From NCBI GenBank assembly GCA_039720395.1, contig CM077826.1, forward strand, positions 32,608,810 through 32,672,809: a DNA stretch of 64,000 nucleotides. Direction: 5' to 3'. This DNA comes from Liquidambar formosana. Its lineage: Eukaryota > Streptophyta > Magnoliopsida > Saxifragales > Altingiaceae. This document shows positions 47,574-58,802 of the stretch, piece after piece. How positions within the stretch are numbered: position 1 is the stretch's first letter; every line of letters begins with the position of its first letter. Position numbers and translations under genes: made by a program. Under the pieces are notes generated by a model, which did no database searches, was not told the DNA's origin, and saw only the letters and a program-made list of their open reading frames with translations.

Positions 47574-48694
47574 TCAGCGAGAAACCTCCCTTTCGCCCAA
47601 ATCATCCTTTAGCCATTGCTTATATTCTTTACTCATCTCAAAAGGTAAATCAATGTTGGCAATTCGAGTCAATTTCAGGTCTGTAGGCCAGCGAGTCCTC
47701 GCCCACTTGATTATGGTAAGACCGACAGGTTCCACAGAGCAACAAGGTCCTGTTAAGGATGGTATGGCTTGCATGGTGCCCATCTAGCGAAGAATTCTCA
47801 AAGTCCAATAGAAGGAAGTTGATCTCAGTCCTATGAGTTTGACAAAAGCACACCCCGAAGTTCAAAAAAGTACCTGTTCTTTACATCCCCATATGAAAAC
47901 ATACCATTTGATGTTCCGCCACGACAGTGTTTGGAAATAACCCAACCAATCTCTTAAAGAGAATGGCCCAAGGAGTTCAACTCGGCGCAGACAGAAGTGC
48001 TGGGGCTTGTATGGATTAATTGTGGTGGGAGATAGAAAATTCAAGCGCTCAAGCAACCACATTTGCAATAAAAAAGGGCTACCTCCTAAAGGCGCTTTAG
48101 GGTTACCATGAACTTTATCTAAACCATTCAAGATTTCAGCTAATACCAAGGGAATAATGTTATGTCGCTTGAGAAGAGGGGTGATCAACTCACATATTTG
48201 AACAGGGGCTTGAAGAGTGCCGGTGGAAATGAGGAAGCGACTAATTAAGCAAAAAGCGAGTGCACGCTGAATTTGAGGGGTGAAAGTCAAAGTACCTTCG
48301 CTATCATGAGCCAAGAATGAGGTTGCTAACTTCATTAAGTCTACCATATGGTCCTTTACAAAGATCGTTACATCCCTCTAAGGAATGCCAAGAAAGTTTG
48401 AGAAGGAAGCGAGGTAATCCGAGCGAGGTGTAAGAAGGATGAATGGCCCTACGGGTGAAACTTCCAAATAAAGTACAGAAATCCTCCATGGTTGGGCATA
48501 ATTCTTCATAATTGAATCGAAAGACATGAATTTGAGGATCCCAAAAATATGTAGCAAGCAGTGAGAAGAGTCGTCTCGAGCTTCATGTGCCTTATGGAGA
48601 GCAATGGTTCCAAGCCGAAGCGCTTAAACTCAGTTTTGTCTTTGGCAGCCATGACTGCCAAAAACCTTCTTAAGAACCCATCCAAGGCTTCCAT
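47574..48694 (-). pseudogene. antisense gene 1: DUF7745-like protein, frameshifted
   Basis: Starts at the ATG at 48694 (MEALDGFLRRFLAVMAAKDK). It continues LSIRHMKLETTLLTACYIF, shifts frame in a T run near 48560, then reads WDPQIHVFRFNYEELCPTM, shifts again near 48380, then DLMKLATSFLAHDSEG and QRALAFCLISRFLI, and ends near 47574 (EMSKEYKQWLKDDLGEREV). The WDP...FRFNYEELCPTMEDF signature is the one I associate with plant DUF7745 proteins, which occur in Tat-type elements and as host-annotated genes. The function is unknown. An intron may lie near 47865. Two frameshifts make it non-functional as it stands. Confidence 0.6.
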
Positions 48695-48740
48695 AATTAT
48701 TGTCAATAAAAATAAGTGAGTTAGAAGGCTTCTTTCATAT

Positions 48741-48750
48741 GTTTTTATAG
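48741..48750 (-). promoter_or_regulatory. TATA box of antisense gene 1
   Basis: CTATAAAAAC on the minus strand lies about 50 bp upstream of the ATG at 48694 and about 86 bp downstream of the palindromic module. The implied leader is very short. Confidence 0.4.
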
Positions 48751-48835
48751 GGAAAGGGTCACAAATTCGAGTCCTAGAAGGAGTAGAATTGTCAAAATAG
48801 CAAAAACCCTGAAAAATCACGAAAAAACGCATCAA

Positions 48836-48918
48836 CCTCGGGTAACCGTCCGGGGCTGGATGGTTAGCCGTCTAGGCCCAGACGGCTAACCTGTCCGGGG
48901 CCAGACGGTCACCCGAGG
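48836..48918. promoter_or_regulatory. palindromic GACGGTCACC module, internal copy A
   Basis: Outer arms CCTCGGGTAACCGTC and GACGGTCACCCGAGG are inverted repeats with one mismatch. Between them, GGATGGTTAGCCGTC and GACGGCTAAC form further short hairpins. It is GC-rich in an AT-rich element. It lies about 140 bp upstream of antisense gene 1. Confidence 0.65.
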
Positions 48919-49197
48919 CCTCCGCTTTGTTTTGCCTTGTTTCGCCCGGTTTTGCCTATTTTCGCGTTCGGATGGCCTTTTTAGGCCATTTTCACTCCTA
49001 TGAGCTCACATTGACTCAAATTTTCATAAGAAAGGCACCACAACATCATTATGATAGATTCAAAGAAGCACCTCAAGTATCCATAATGAGGGATAAGAAA
49101 GATGGTTTAAGGTTGCAATTACAAAACATAGCATGAAATGCAAGAAGATAACCATTGTCGCATTGTTTTTACAATCCCAACAAAGAAGTAAATGAAC

Positions 49198-51095
49198 TCA
49201 GCGACTCCCAGAGCTTCTTTTGCGGCTCGGCCCAGCTCCGTCACGACCCCCACGAGGTGCTCTAGGAGAGCGCATTGATGGTGGCGGCTGCATAGACAAA
49301 GTACATTGAGCTAAGTATAAGAATAGGGTTGGTTGAAAACCATAAATGGGAACTTTAAATAGGTTGAACACTTACCATGATATCCAGACGAGCTTCCGCC
49401 ATGGATTTGGCTAAGCTCAGTCTTCACAAGGTCACGCCTCAAGCCCTCACTAAGGTCAATGAACTCCTGGGCATACGCCGCAGGCACCTAGGATAATCAA
49501 TAAGATTAAATTGAAGGTAATGCTGAAAGAAAGAAAGAAACACCCATAAAGAGAACTCACCTGTTCTCGATTTGGGTCGATCCTAGGGGATTCATCAAAT
49601 GCGGGATGGGTAATGGCGGTCTTGACAAAGTCCGACCCGAAGCACAAATCAATGGACCAATTAGGCTGAGGCAAGGGTAGTGACCCATCCCCCTCCATCT
49701 CATCTTCTTCAGAGCCAGGAACCACTCCTGAGCCAACTGTCGAGCTATGCCCTCATTCTCAGTCGACCCTGCAAGTGTTTACCTATCAAATAAAGTCTCT
49801 ATCCAAAGAAAAAGGCTAGGAAAGCAGTCAAAGGACTTACCCCTTGAGGAGGGAGGCCTGTCACCCTAGGGTCTCATCAGATATTGATGGCAAAAAGTGT
49901 TGTACACCATGTCAGGAGAAGTGAACTCCTCCGTATCCCAGCCTTTCAGAGCATCCCACAACTCCTCCCCCTCCATCAAGTTAGCATGCCTCATGTTAAG
50001 TGGTGGTGGCATTGGAGCCATAGCTGTGTTCACATCACCCATGACTTGTCGTAGGACTCGTTCCCCCAAGTACCAGTACCTACCCACGGGGCCTTCCAAA
50101 AGCATCCTCTTACCAGTCAACATCAAGCTAGGAACGCATCGCTTGGGTAGCATTGGTACCCATATCTCCCATGGATCCCATTCAATCTGTTCAAGAATCC
50201 AAAATGAGAAATTGGACGTAAAAAAGAAAAAAGAATAGGGAGAGAATTTCACCTATATCAGCAGTGAGGCTTGCTAGATGAGCTCTAGCATAGGCGTAAT
50301 CATGACGATTCGCCGCCCGGAAGGACACATAAGAGGGAGAGTAGTTCTTGAGGGTAGGCCATTCAATGGTTTCCTCAGCAAGGGATGGGTGACATAGGTT
50401 GAAGGTACTCATAGCACCAAACCTATCAAGAGTTGAGAAAAGAGTCAAAAAAGAAAGGAAAATATAAGAAAGAGTGAAAAGAAATAAAAGGGAAGTAGCA
50501 TTACCTCCCAAACAAAGGGCATCCCTTCGAAGTCCTTGGTAACACCGCGAGACATGTCACACATTGTGCAGGTACATGGTGGCTACAGACGCCCCTCCCC
50601 AGTTGAATTTCCTAATCTTGCCAACATCTTCCATGCTTGCAAGAAGACCCAAAGGAGCTAGGTCGCCCATACTGGCAAAGAATGTGCATGAGATCATGTA
50701 AAGAAGGAATGCTCTTGTAATGCAATCGGGGCTCGCACCCTCGCTCTCCTTTTGCTTTGCAAATTTGTTGAAAAGCCAAGTGCGGCGCACTGCTTTCTTG
50801 ATTACCTCAACTTCCATTCCAAGGTAAGCTAAGAGATAATCCTCATCTGTGGAAGCCTCTTCATAGAACTCCAAGCTCTTGCCCTTAATGCTCAAGCCAT
50901 GATCATGGTAAAGTCCTTGGGGGTTAATGTCATCTCCCCAAAGCCGAAATGGAATGTGTTGGTGGTGTCCCACCATAGTTCAGACAAGGCTAGCAAGGCT
51001 TGTCTATCACATTGATCATTCCACAAGGAATCTAGGAATTGACTAAAATCGGCCTTTTCGACATGACTTTTGGCTATAGGTTGGAAGTTTTCCAT
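49198..51095 (-). pseudogene. antisense gene 2: plant mobile domain (PMD) protein with six exons
   Basis: Exons by GT-AG inspection on the minus strand: 51095-50505, 50422-50253, 50186-49841, 49768-49561, 49487-49376, 49287-49198. The first exon reads LALSELWWDTTNTFHFGFGE and MTLTPKDFTMI, then, after a one-base shift near 50900, LSIKGKSLEF. This is the start of the PMD (aminotransferase-like, PF10536) fold also found in MAIN/MAIL1. Later exons read NLCHPSLAEETIEWPTLKNY, YWYLGERVLRQVMGD and a basic end, GGRDGAGPRRKRSSGSR-stop. Breaks: frameshifts near 50900 and 50560, a TAG at 49866-49868 and two TGA in the fourth exon, the stops again explicable as C-to-T. Five short introns (66-88 bp) remain clean. 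Confidence 0.7.
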
Positions 51096-52146
51096 GTTCC
51101 GCCACCATTAATAAGTCCTTTGATAGAAGGACCGAGTGCAGCATGTCCTGAAAGTTGGGCTATAGCCGTTGAAAATACCTTAACAGTTAGTTGAGAGAAC
51201 ATGAAAATAATAAACCTACACTAGCAATTGGTTTCAAATTGTTTTCTAAAAGATGTCAAGAAGTTGTTTTTATTCATGAAATGAATTGCTAATGAATGTT
51301 TATGAGTTTACTTGTTCATATGCCTTAACTTGGCAAGGATTGAATACCTTTTTATCACTTGGGCATTTTATCGAACACTTGGGGGGTGACACTTCCCAAG
51401 CCTTGAAACAAAAGAATTTTGTATGATCAATCCTTGCTAAATCATAGCATATTACTCACTTGAGTGTTTACTTGTTGATATACATTGATTTGGTAAAGAT
51501 TGAACATCTTTATTTCACCTGGGCATTTTATCGAACACTTGTTGGGTGCCATTTCTCAAGCTTTCAAATGAAAAGGATTTGTGTGTTCAATCCTTGCCAA
51601 ATCAAGGGATATCACTCAACAACACAAGAGGTATTCAAAAGAAGTAAATGGGAATGCAATTTCATCAAAAGAATCGAAAGATTCAAAAGAAAAGTGTTAA
51701 GTTGGGTAAAACTTACTTCTTGTTGGGAATGGAGGAATGAGAGATGATTGTCGGGTTCAAGCAACACCCTATCTTGTGAAACATCATAGAGTGGTGCCTT
51801 GTACTTGCTTTTGACCCCATAGAATGGATACTTGGTGCTTGAGTGCCTTGCTTGATGACATTCTTGATGATGGAGTTGGGTTTGTGAAAAATGGGTTTGA
51901 TTTGGTTTGATTTCCAAAGATGATGTGAATGGGTTGTTTTGATTGTTAAATGGGCTTGATTTGTTGTTGTTTGATGTGCATTTGATGTTTGGATTGAATG
52001 TCTTTGAAGTAGGAATGAGAGAATGAGAGATGGAGAAGATAGGATGAGAGTATAGAGAGAGAAACTCTCTAATTTTTGGGTTGGGAGAGTGTGAGGATGA
52101 GTGGGCTAACATGGGTTTAAAAACCTAGAATGTTTTCCTTGGTGGG
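51096..52146 (-). other. upstream region/leader of the PMD gene
   Basis: No conserved protein. The 166-codon minus-strand frame (52112-51612) is Ser/Asn/His-rich low-complexity sequence. Near 52030-52090 the minus strand is CT-rich (plant promoter or leader-like) and TTTTTAAACC at about 52115 could serve as a TATA-like box. At 51320-51420 and 51440-51560 two imperfect direct copies share TGGGCATTTTATCGAACACTTG. Confidence 0.35.
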
Positions 52147-52225
52147 CTCGGGTAACTGTCCCCCTTGGACGGTCAACCGTCTTGCCCTGGACGGTTGACC
52201 ATCTGAGGGCAAATGGTCACCCTAG
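52147..52225. promoter_or_regulatory. palindromic module, internal copy B
   Basis: Begins CTCGGGTAACTGTC and ends GGTCACCCTAG, with inner GGACGGTCAACCGTC and GGACGGTTGACC hairpins. Same organisation as the copies at 48836 and in the LTRs, but more diverged. It lies just upstream of the CT-rich leader region of the PMD gene. Confidence 0.6.
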
Positions 52226-52479
52226 CCCGCTTTGCCCGTTTGTCCCGTCTCGCGCGCTTACGACCTCTAAACTTCTCCAAATGGACTTTTTGTGCAATCC
52301 TTGAGCTATAGGATGAATATATCCCCCAAGTTTATCAAATTTCAATGAAATTTTTGAATCTTGGGTGATTGTATTTGCCCACATAACGAGGAATTATTAT
52401 GGCTATGATAAATGGCTTTCTCATGAAATGAGCTTGGTGTTGAATAGATTGACTTTCAAGCCTTGAAATTCAATTCTCT

Positions 52480-53640
52480 ATATGATGATAGTGATATCAT
52501 ATCATGTGATCAAGATAATTTCACATGAAATGACTTGCTAATCATGTGATAAAGATAACTTCACATGAAATGACGATTCATGAGTTATGCTAGTTACGAA
52601 GTAACTTGCTATCTTTGTGAAAATGGCATGAAATGCACTTTGTTTTTCAATCAATTGACTTTCAAATCAATGTTATATCATGTGATAAAGATAATTTCAC
52701 ATGAAATAACATGAAATAAGCTTGGTTTTCAATCAATTAACTCTCAGTTCAATGTCATTTCATGTGATAAAGACAATTTCACATGAAATGATAAGAAATG
52801 AACTTAGATTTTGAGTTGAATGACTCTCAATACATTGTCATTTCATGTGATAAAGACAATTTCACATGAAATGAACTTGATTTTGAGTTGAATGACTCTC
52901 AATTCAATGTCATTTCATGTGATAAAGACAACTTCACATGAAATAATAAGAAATGAACTTGATTCTTGAGTTAAATGACTTTCAATTCATTATCATATCA
53001 TGTGATAAAGATAATTTCACATGAAATGATAAGAAATAAGCTTGATTTTGAATCAATTGACTTGCAATGGGATCTCATATCATGTGATAACAATAATTTC
53101 ACATGAAATGATGATTCAAGAGTTATGAAATAACTCACTATCTTTGCTATTTCTACTAAAAGTGGCATGAAATCATGTGATAACGATAATTTCACATGAA
53201 ATGATGATTCAAGAGTTATGAAATAACTCATTATCTTTGTTATTTCCACTGAAAGTGGCATGAAGTTGTGTGATAATGATAATTTCACATGAAATGATGA
53301 ATTCATGAGTTATGAAATAACTCACTATCTTTGCTATTTCCACTGAAAGTGGCATGAAATCATGTGATAATGATAATTTCACATGAAATGATGATCCATG
53401 AGTTATGAAATAACTCACCAATTTCCACTGAAAGTGGCATGAAATGATGTGATAATGATAATTTCACATGAAATGACGATTCATGAGTTATGAAATAACT
53501 CACTATCTTTATTATCCCCAGTGAGATTGGCATGAAATGCACTTGGTTTTGAATTGATGGACATTCAATTCAATGATAAATTTACATAAAATGATGATCA
53601 ATGAGTTTTACTTGATATGAAATAACTTATTTTGAGAATT
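52480..53640. repeat. hairpin-bearing tandem array before the 3' LTR
   Basis: About a dozen degenerate units of roughly 70-105 bp. Each contains the inverted repeat TTTCATGTGA ... TCACATGAAA with a 10-12 nt spacer of the type TAAAGACAAT. Later units add GAGTTATGAAATAACTCA, a second palindrome. The 3' non-coding region of Ogre-type elements is known to spawn satellites. Minus-strand frames through it repeat FHVKLSLSHDF and are artefacts. Confidence 0.85.
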
Positions 53641-53949
53641 CCAATGCAATTGGTAGGATACCTTGTGATGCACTAGTGCAACTAGTCTCGCATCATAAGA
53701 AGACCATGTGGATATCACTAATGCAATTAGTGCATGGTAAAGGCATTTGAATGAGCGCACCAACTGAATGTTGTCATGCAATCAATTATTTGCTTCGATG
53801 AAATCGTCGCGTGCTCGGATATGACGAAGTCTATCTTTATGGTTCCATTTGAGTTTGTTGGTATTGATGAGATTAATCCATCGAACAAAAATGGGTTGTT
53901 CTTTAATCATTGGCTCGCAAGTGAAACTTATTCACTAATGAGGGGCTTC
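53641..53949 (+). other. pre-LTR region with polypurine tract
   Basis: AATGAGGGGCTTC immediately precedes the 3' LTR and contains the polypurine tract (GAGGGG). AAAAATGGGTTGTTCTT at 53887-53903 is shared with the last bases of the window, marking the same position in element 2. Confidence 0.65.
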
Positions 53950-56092
53950 TGTCACACCCCATTTTTGTCACCTTAAGCTAGGACATATCATTTCAATGTA
54001 GGATTTTGAGTCCTTTTTGAGTCTAGTCTCTTGCATTGAGTTTCTATGGTATTGAATATCATGTGTATGAATTTTGAAGTGATTTAGAGTTCATTTCGAT
54101 AGTCAATAAGAACTTTTGCGACTTTAAGGGCATAATCGTCTTTTAAGCCGTATATTTTCCATTCAACTTTGGAATGAATCCCGAGTCATTCCCTCGAGTT
54201 CATATGGTTACATAGAGTCCATATATAGGTTCAATTTCATGAATTAATGGCTTAAGATCAATTCGGCTCATAATGGTTCGGGTTGGCTAAAAGACCCCTC
54301 TCTTGGTTTGCTCAAATTAACTCATAAGACCCAACCAATTTTCTCTCATTTAACCTCAATTGGGCTTTATTTACATCCTAGATATGTTTAGAAAGATCGA
54401 ATTTCGATTGGGAAAGCATTTGGTTCGACCTTGTGTACAAACCCAGCTTAGCGACGGTGAGGCACTATAGTTAACCACCTTTGTAAAACCTAAGCATGCA
54501 CCCATGGTTAAGGATTTTTGTCCTAAAATGCCTAGAAATGTGTTCCCCTTCAAACACTGGTCGTTTTGGCTTTTATTTCGTCAAAATCGGACTAAATTTG
54601 AGCATTCTAGGACTTCTACAGCGAGTAGGAGTCAAAACCGGAGTGAAACAAGGAGGACCCTCGGGTAACCGTCCGGGGCTGGACGGTCAGCCGTCCAAGC
54701 CCAGACGACTAACCGTCGGACGGCTAACCATCCGGGGCAAGTTGGTCACCCGAGAGAAGTCTATCCTCAACTCAACTTCTGACTCTCTCTTCCCTCTTTT
54801 GATGGTTTCCTTCGCCATTACAACTTGTTTTCTCTTAGGAGTGTGTAAGTTTGAGTTGTTTGAGCACCAAAAGAGTCTCTAATAGCCCTAGGATCATTGT
54901 TTAATGAATTAATCTTAGCCATTGGTTTAGGGGGTCAGTTCTCTATATAAAGGATATGATATTCAGCACATAGGGGGAGGTTAATTGCACTTTATATTTA
55001 GAGAGAGAGGGAGCTACGAGTTTGGAGAGCTAGAAGGACATCAAGAGGAGGCTCTTCAACCCCAAGCAAGCAAGGAAACAAGAAGTTTAAAGACAAGGAA
55101 AAGTCTACAAGAGGTAAGCATGTCTCTTTAATGCTGAACATGAGTTCTCTCCTTCTCCTTCTCCTTCTTCTTTTATGATAGTTCTAGTGCATGATATAAC
55201 TCCACATGTTAGGTTAGTTCTATGTTTTTAGGATGCATTATGAATGGTTTTAAGATGATTTATGACTTTATATGCTTGATAATCCTGGTTTACTAAGGAT
55301 TGGATAGTCTTACTCTTTCTATCTTCTTAAATCATGTATAGTTCACATGTTTAGGTTGCTGTGATAATTGTCATGAATTGATGCTCCTGTTAGTTAATAT
55401 ATGTGATATGAATGATATTCATGATGATTTGAGCATGTGTTAGAGTCGTTTCATAGGTTTTAATGCATGGTTTTGAAATTAGGGTTTCGATAACCCTGAA
55501 TTCGCACAAGTTTCATACAGCATGCTTAGCTTAGTTTTGTGAGTAATTTCTCATCATAGTCATTCTATATATGCTGCATATAGTTGAATCATACTAGGTT
55601 TGCATTCATATAGTAGATTTTATAGGGTTTTCGGAGACATTATCCTTTTCTAAGGATAATTATCCTTTTCGTTGAGTGAGGTTTTGCATGAGAGCTTTCT
55701 GTGATGTGTTTAAGCATGAAATCACTTCCACTGTGTTCTAGTATATATATTTTACGTAGGATATGTTAATTGCACCTCCCTATAACGACCTTTTTACGTG
55801 AAAATTATCTTAGGATAGTTTCACTTAAGAAAGCTCGCCGTAGGAAGGTCTATTTTCATATTTTACATAAAATGACATCTTTTTGGTTAGAATGTGCTTA
55901 GTTATCATGTTTATTGATATTATTGGAGTCTCTTATGATTGTTAGAGTGTCTTTGATAGGTTTTTATGCATGTTAGTTAGGTCATTGCATGTAGGATTGA
56001 GTTAGAGTCCTTAGTTATTCATTATTCTTGTTGTTTGCATGATTAATAGGATGATTTTAGGCCTTGTTATGGTTACTGTCCAGATTTGTATA
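53950..56092 (+). repeat. element 1 3' LTR, truncated by element 2
   Basis: Direct copy of the first ~2.1 kb of 36457-39416. TATA box at 54944-54950. It ends at CAGATTTGTATA, where the 5' LTR continues TTGCTCTCTTTGCATG; the missing ~0.85 kb should lie beyond element 2. Confidence 0.85.
54658..54753. promoter_or_regulatory. palindromic module in the element 1 3' LTR
   Basis: CCCTCGGGTAACCGTCC, then GGACGGTCAGCCGTCC, then GACGACTAACCGTC and GGACGGCTAACC, closing GGTCACCCGAG. It lies about 190 bp upstream of the TATA box, in U3. Confidence 0.65.
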
Positions 56093-58781
56093 TGTCACAC
56101 CCCATTTTTGTCACCTTAACTAGGGTACATCATTTCATGTAGGATTTTGAGTTCTTTTTTAGTCTAGTCTTTTGCATTGAGTTTCTATGGCATTGAATAT
56201 CATGTGTATGAATTTTGAAGTGATTTGGAGTTCATTTCGATAGTCAATAAGAACTTTTGCGACTTTAAGGGCATAATCGTCTTTTAAGCCGTATATTTTC
56301 CATTTGACTTTGGAATGAATCCTGAGTCATTCCCTTGAGTTCATATGGTTATATAAAGTCTATATATAGGTTCGATTTAATGAACTAATGGTTTAAGATT
56401 AATTCGGCTCATAACAGTTCAGGTTGGCTAAAAGACCTTTTCTTGGTTCGCTCAAATTGACTCATGTGACCCACTCAATTTATTCCCATTTAACTTCAAT
56501 CGGGCTTTATTTACATTATAAACATGTTTTGAAAGGTTGATTTTTGATTTGGAAAGCATTTAGGCTCAACCTTGTGTGCAAACCCTAGCTTTGCGACGAT
56601 AGGTGCACAGTGGTTAGCCGCCTTTGTAAAACCTAACCATGCACCCATGGTTATGGATTTTTGTCCTAAGATGTCTAAAAATGTATTCTTCATCAAACCA
56701 CGGTCGTTTTGGCTTTTATTTCGTCAAAATCGGACTTAATTTGACCCCCGAAAGACTTCCGAAAGACGAAGGAGTCTAACCGAGGTATGCTGATAGAAGC
56801 CCTCGAGTGACCGTCCGGGGCCAGATGGTCAGCTGTCCAAGCCCAGATGGTCAGCCATCCAAGCCCGGACGGTCACCCGAGGGAATCCGTCTTTAAGTGG
56901 GATTCTATCTCTTCCTTCCTCCTGTGACGGTTTCCTCCGCTTTTGCAAGTTGCTTCCTTCTAAAAGTGAGTAATTTTGAGTTGTTTGAGCACCAAGAGAG
57001 TCTCTAATAGCCCTAGGATCATTATTTAATAAATTAATCTTAGCCATTGGTTTACTAGGTCAGTCCTCTATATAAAGAACATGATATTCAGTACATAAGG
57101 GGGCTACAAGTGCACTTTATGCTTAGAGAGAGAGGGAGCTACGAGATTAGGAGTTGAAGGACAGCAAAAAGAGGTTCTCTAACCCTAAGCAAGCAAGAGA
57201 AGAGTTATTTCAAAGGCAAGAGAAGTTCTACAAGAGGTAAGACATCCTTTCAATTGCTGAAACTTAAGCTTTCCTCTTTCTTCTTCTCCTTCTTCTTCTA
57301 TGATAGTTCTAGTGCATGTAGTAGTTCCCCATGTTAGGTTAACTCAATGCATTTGTGATATGATATGAATGATTTTAAGAGGATTTATGATTTTATATGC
57401 CTGAAAAACTTTGGTTTGCTAAGGTTTTAAAGGTGTCATCTTCTCTCTCTTCTTAAATCATGCATAGTTCATATAGCTTATTTGCTATGATTATTGTCAT
57501 GAGTTGACACTCCTGTTAGTTAATACATATAATATGAATGATATTCATGATGATTTGAGCATGTGTTAGAGTCATTTCATATGTTTTAACGCATAGTTGT
57601 GAAATTAGCGTTTCGACAACCCTAAATTCACATAAGTTTCCTATAGTATGATAGAATAGGTTTTCTTTTCTATTTTTCTTCATGGTTATTACATGTATGA
57701 TATATATAGAATAACTATGATAGTTTTTGCATGCATGTAGTGGATTTTAGGGTTTTATGCATGACATGAAATTAGGGTTGCATTAAGGTCTCTATTTATT
57801 CACTATTTTTGTTGATAATATGATTAGTGGATGACTTTAAGCCTTAATACTATTCTGTCCAGATTGTTATGTTATCCTTTTGATATGCATTGAGCACTTG
57901 TAAGGATGCAAACAGGTTACAATAATTGCCTTATTGCAAATAATTAAGGTCATTATCGCTTGAGCTTGCTATCGCTTGGAGAAAATTGCATAAGATAAAT
58001 AGGGCATGAAGTGCCCCAATTCACTTTTCCTAACCTTTCTTCTCTCTTCTCCCTCGTAGGATTATTTTCTAATAGAAGGATATGGTGAATTCTAGGGTTT
58101 CTTTCCACCCCTTTTCAAAAGTCTATATCTTTCATTAAAATCTTATTGAGAATCATTTGTCTTCGAAAATTGCTATAGAAAGAAACCTAAGGTTTACCAT
58201 AAGTCTCTATTAGGGTTTAACCCTATTTTTTTCGAAGTACGTGGACTTTGATCCATGTATTTCCATCCATGGTACGTAGGTGCTCAATTGATGTTCAAGT
58301 CCGCCCTAGGATCTAAGTATCCTAGTTTTGTTTTGTTTTCTTTGTTTTGTTTGTTTGTCCTTCTCATATGATTGCTAGTGGATTAGGATGAATTTGTCCA
58401 TCACATATGATTAATAGAGGTGTAGGATGGATTTGTGATTGATATGCATGCTGTATTTTATTGATTGATATTGGTTTGCATGTGATTAAGTCATTAATTT
58501 AGCCCAATCAAATTAAGAGACCAACTCGAGCGATGTGGGTGCCTATGGGCTTAGCCTAGAACCTTCGCACATCGTAACTTAGCCTCCAAATCCAATTTTC
58601 TGGTTTTAAAGACTTTGCCTTTCCTTTTAAAATGGATTCATGAGGTTTTGGAAATAAAACATTTAAATGGTTTTCCTCTTTTCCTTAAAAAATGAGGTGG
58701 CGACTCCCTTTTTATTTGTTGTCTTTCACACCTATCTTTTTGCCAAACCCTTGTGGGCCGCGTTTTTTTCGTGGGTTCACA
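56093..58781 (+). repeat. element 2 5' LTR
   Basis: Starts TGTCACACCCCATTTTTG and ends GGGTTCACA, 2689 bp. Related to the element 1 LTRs but clearly more diverged. TATA box (TATATAAA) near 57069. Confidence 0.85.
56801..56883. promoter_or_regulatory. palindromic module in the element 2 LTR
   Basis: CCTCGAGTGACCGTCC, then GATGGTCAGCTGTCC and GATGGTCAGCCATCC, closing GGACGGTCACCCGAGG. About 186 bp upstream of the TATA box, the same spacing as in element 1. Confidence 0.65.
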
Positions 58782-58784
58782 GTT

Positions 58785-58802
58785 TGGCGACTCCACTGGG
58801 GA
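58785..58802 (+). other. primer-binding site of element 2
   Basis: TGGCGACTCCACTGGGGA, identical to that of element 1 and at the same distance from the LTR end. Confidence 0.75.

Larger units (their letters stand above)
36457..56092 (+). mobile_element. Tat/Ogre-type Ty3/Gypsy retrotransposon (element 1), 3' LTR interrupted
   Basis: Order: 5' LTR 36457-39416, primer-binding site, leader, gag-protease-G-patch, putative intron, RT-RNaseH-second RNaseH-integrase, hairpin and purine tract, two opposite-strand genes, tandem array, purine tract, 3' LTR from 53950. Two RNase H domains, a G-patch after the protease and an antisense accessory gene region are hallmarks of the Tat lineage that includes Ogre and Retand. 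The 3' LTR stops at 56092, where element 2 starts. The first ~385 bp of the two LTRs differ by about 8 substitutions by eye (about 98% identity). The predicted target duplication GCATG (36452-36456) can only be tested beyond the window. Confidence 0.88.

Noticed and set aside
51612..52112. 166-codon minus-strand ORF as a separate gene
   Set aside because: Low-complexity Ser/Asn/His composition, no motif, and it lies in the presumed leader of the PMD gene.
53154..53175. Frameshift-free functional status of the Gypsy element suggested by intact YVDD and DDE residues
   Set aside because: The internal stops in gag-pro and pol and the altered protease active site exclude an autonomous element despite conserved catalytic residues.
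52998..53542. Minus-strand ORFs repeating FHVKLSLSHDF
   Set aside because: Translations of the hairpin satellite, with no sign of selection on the protein.
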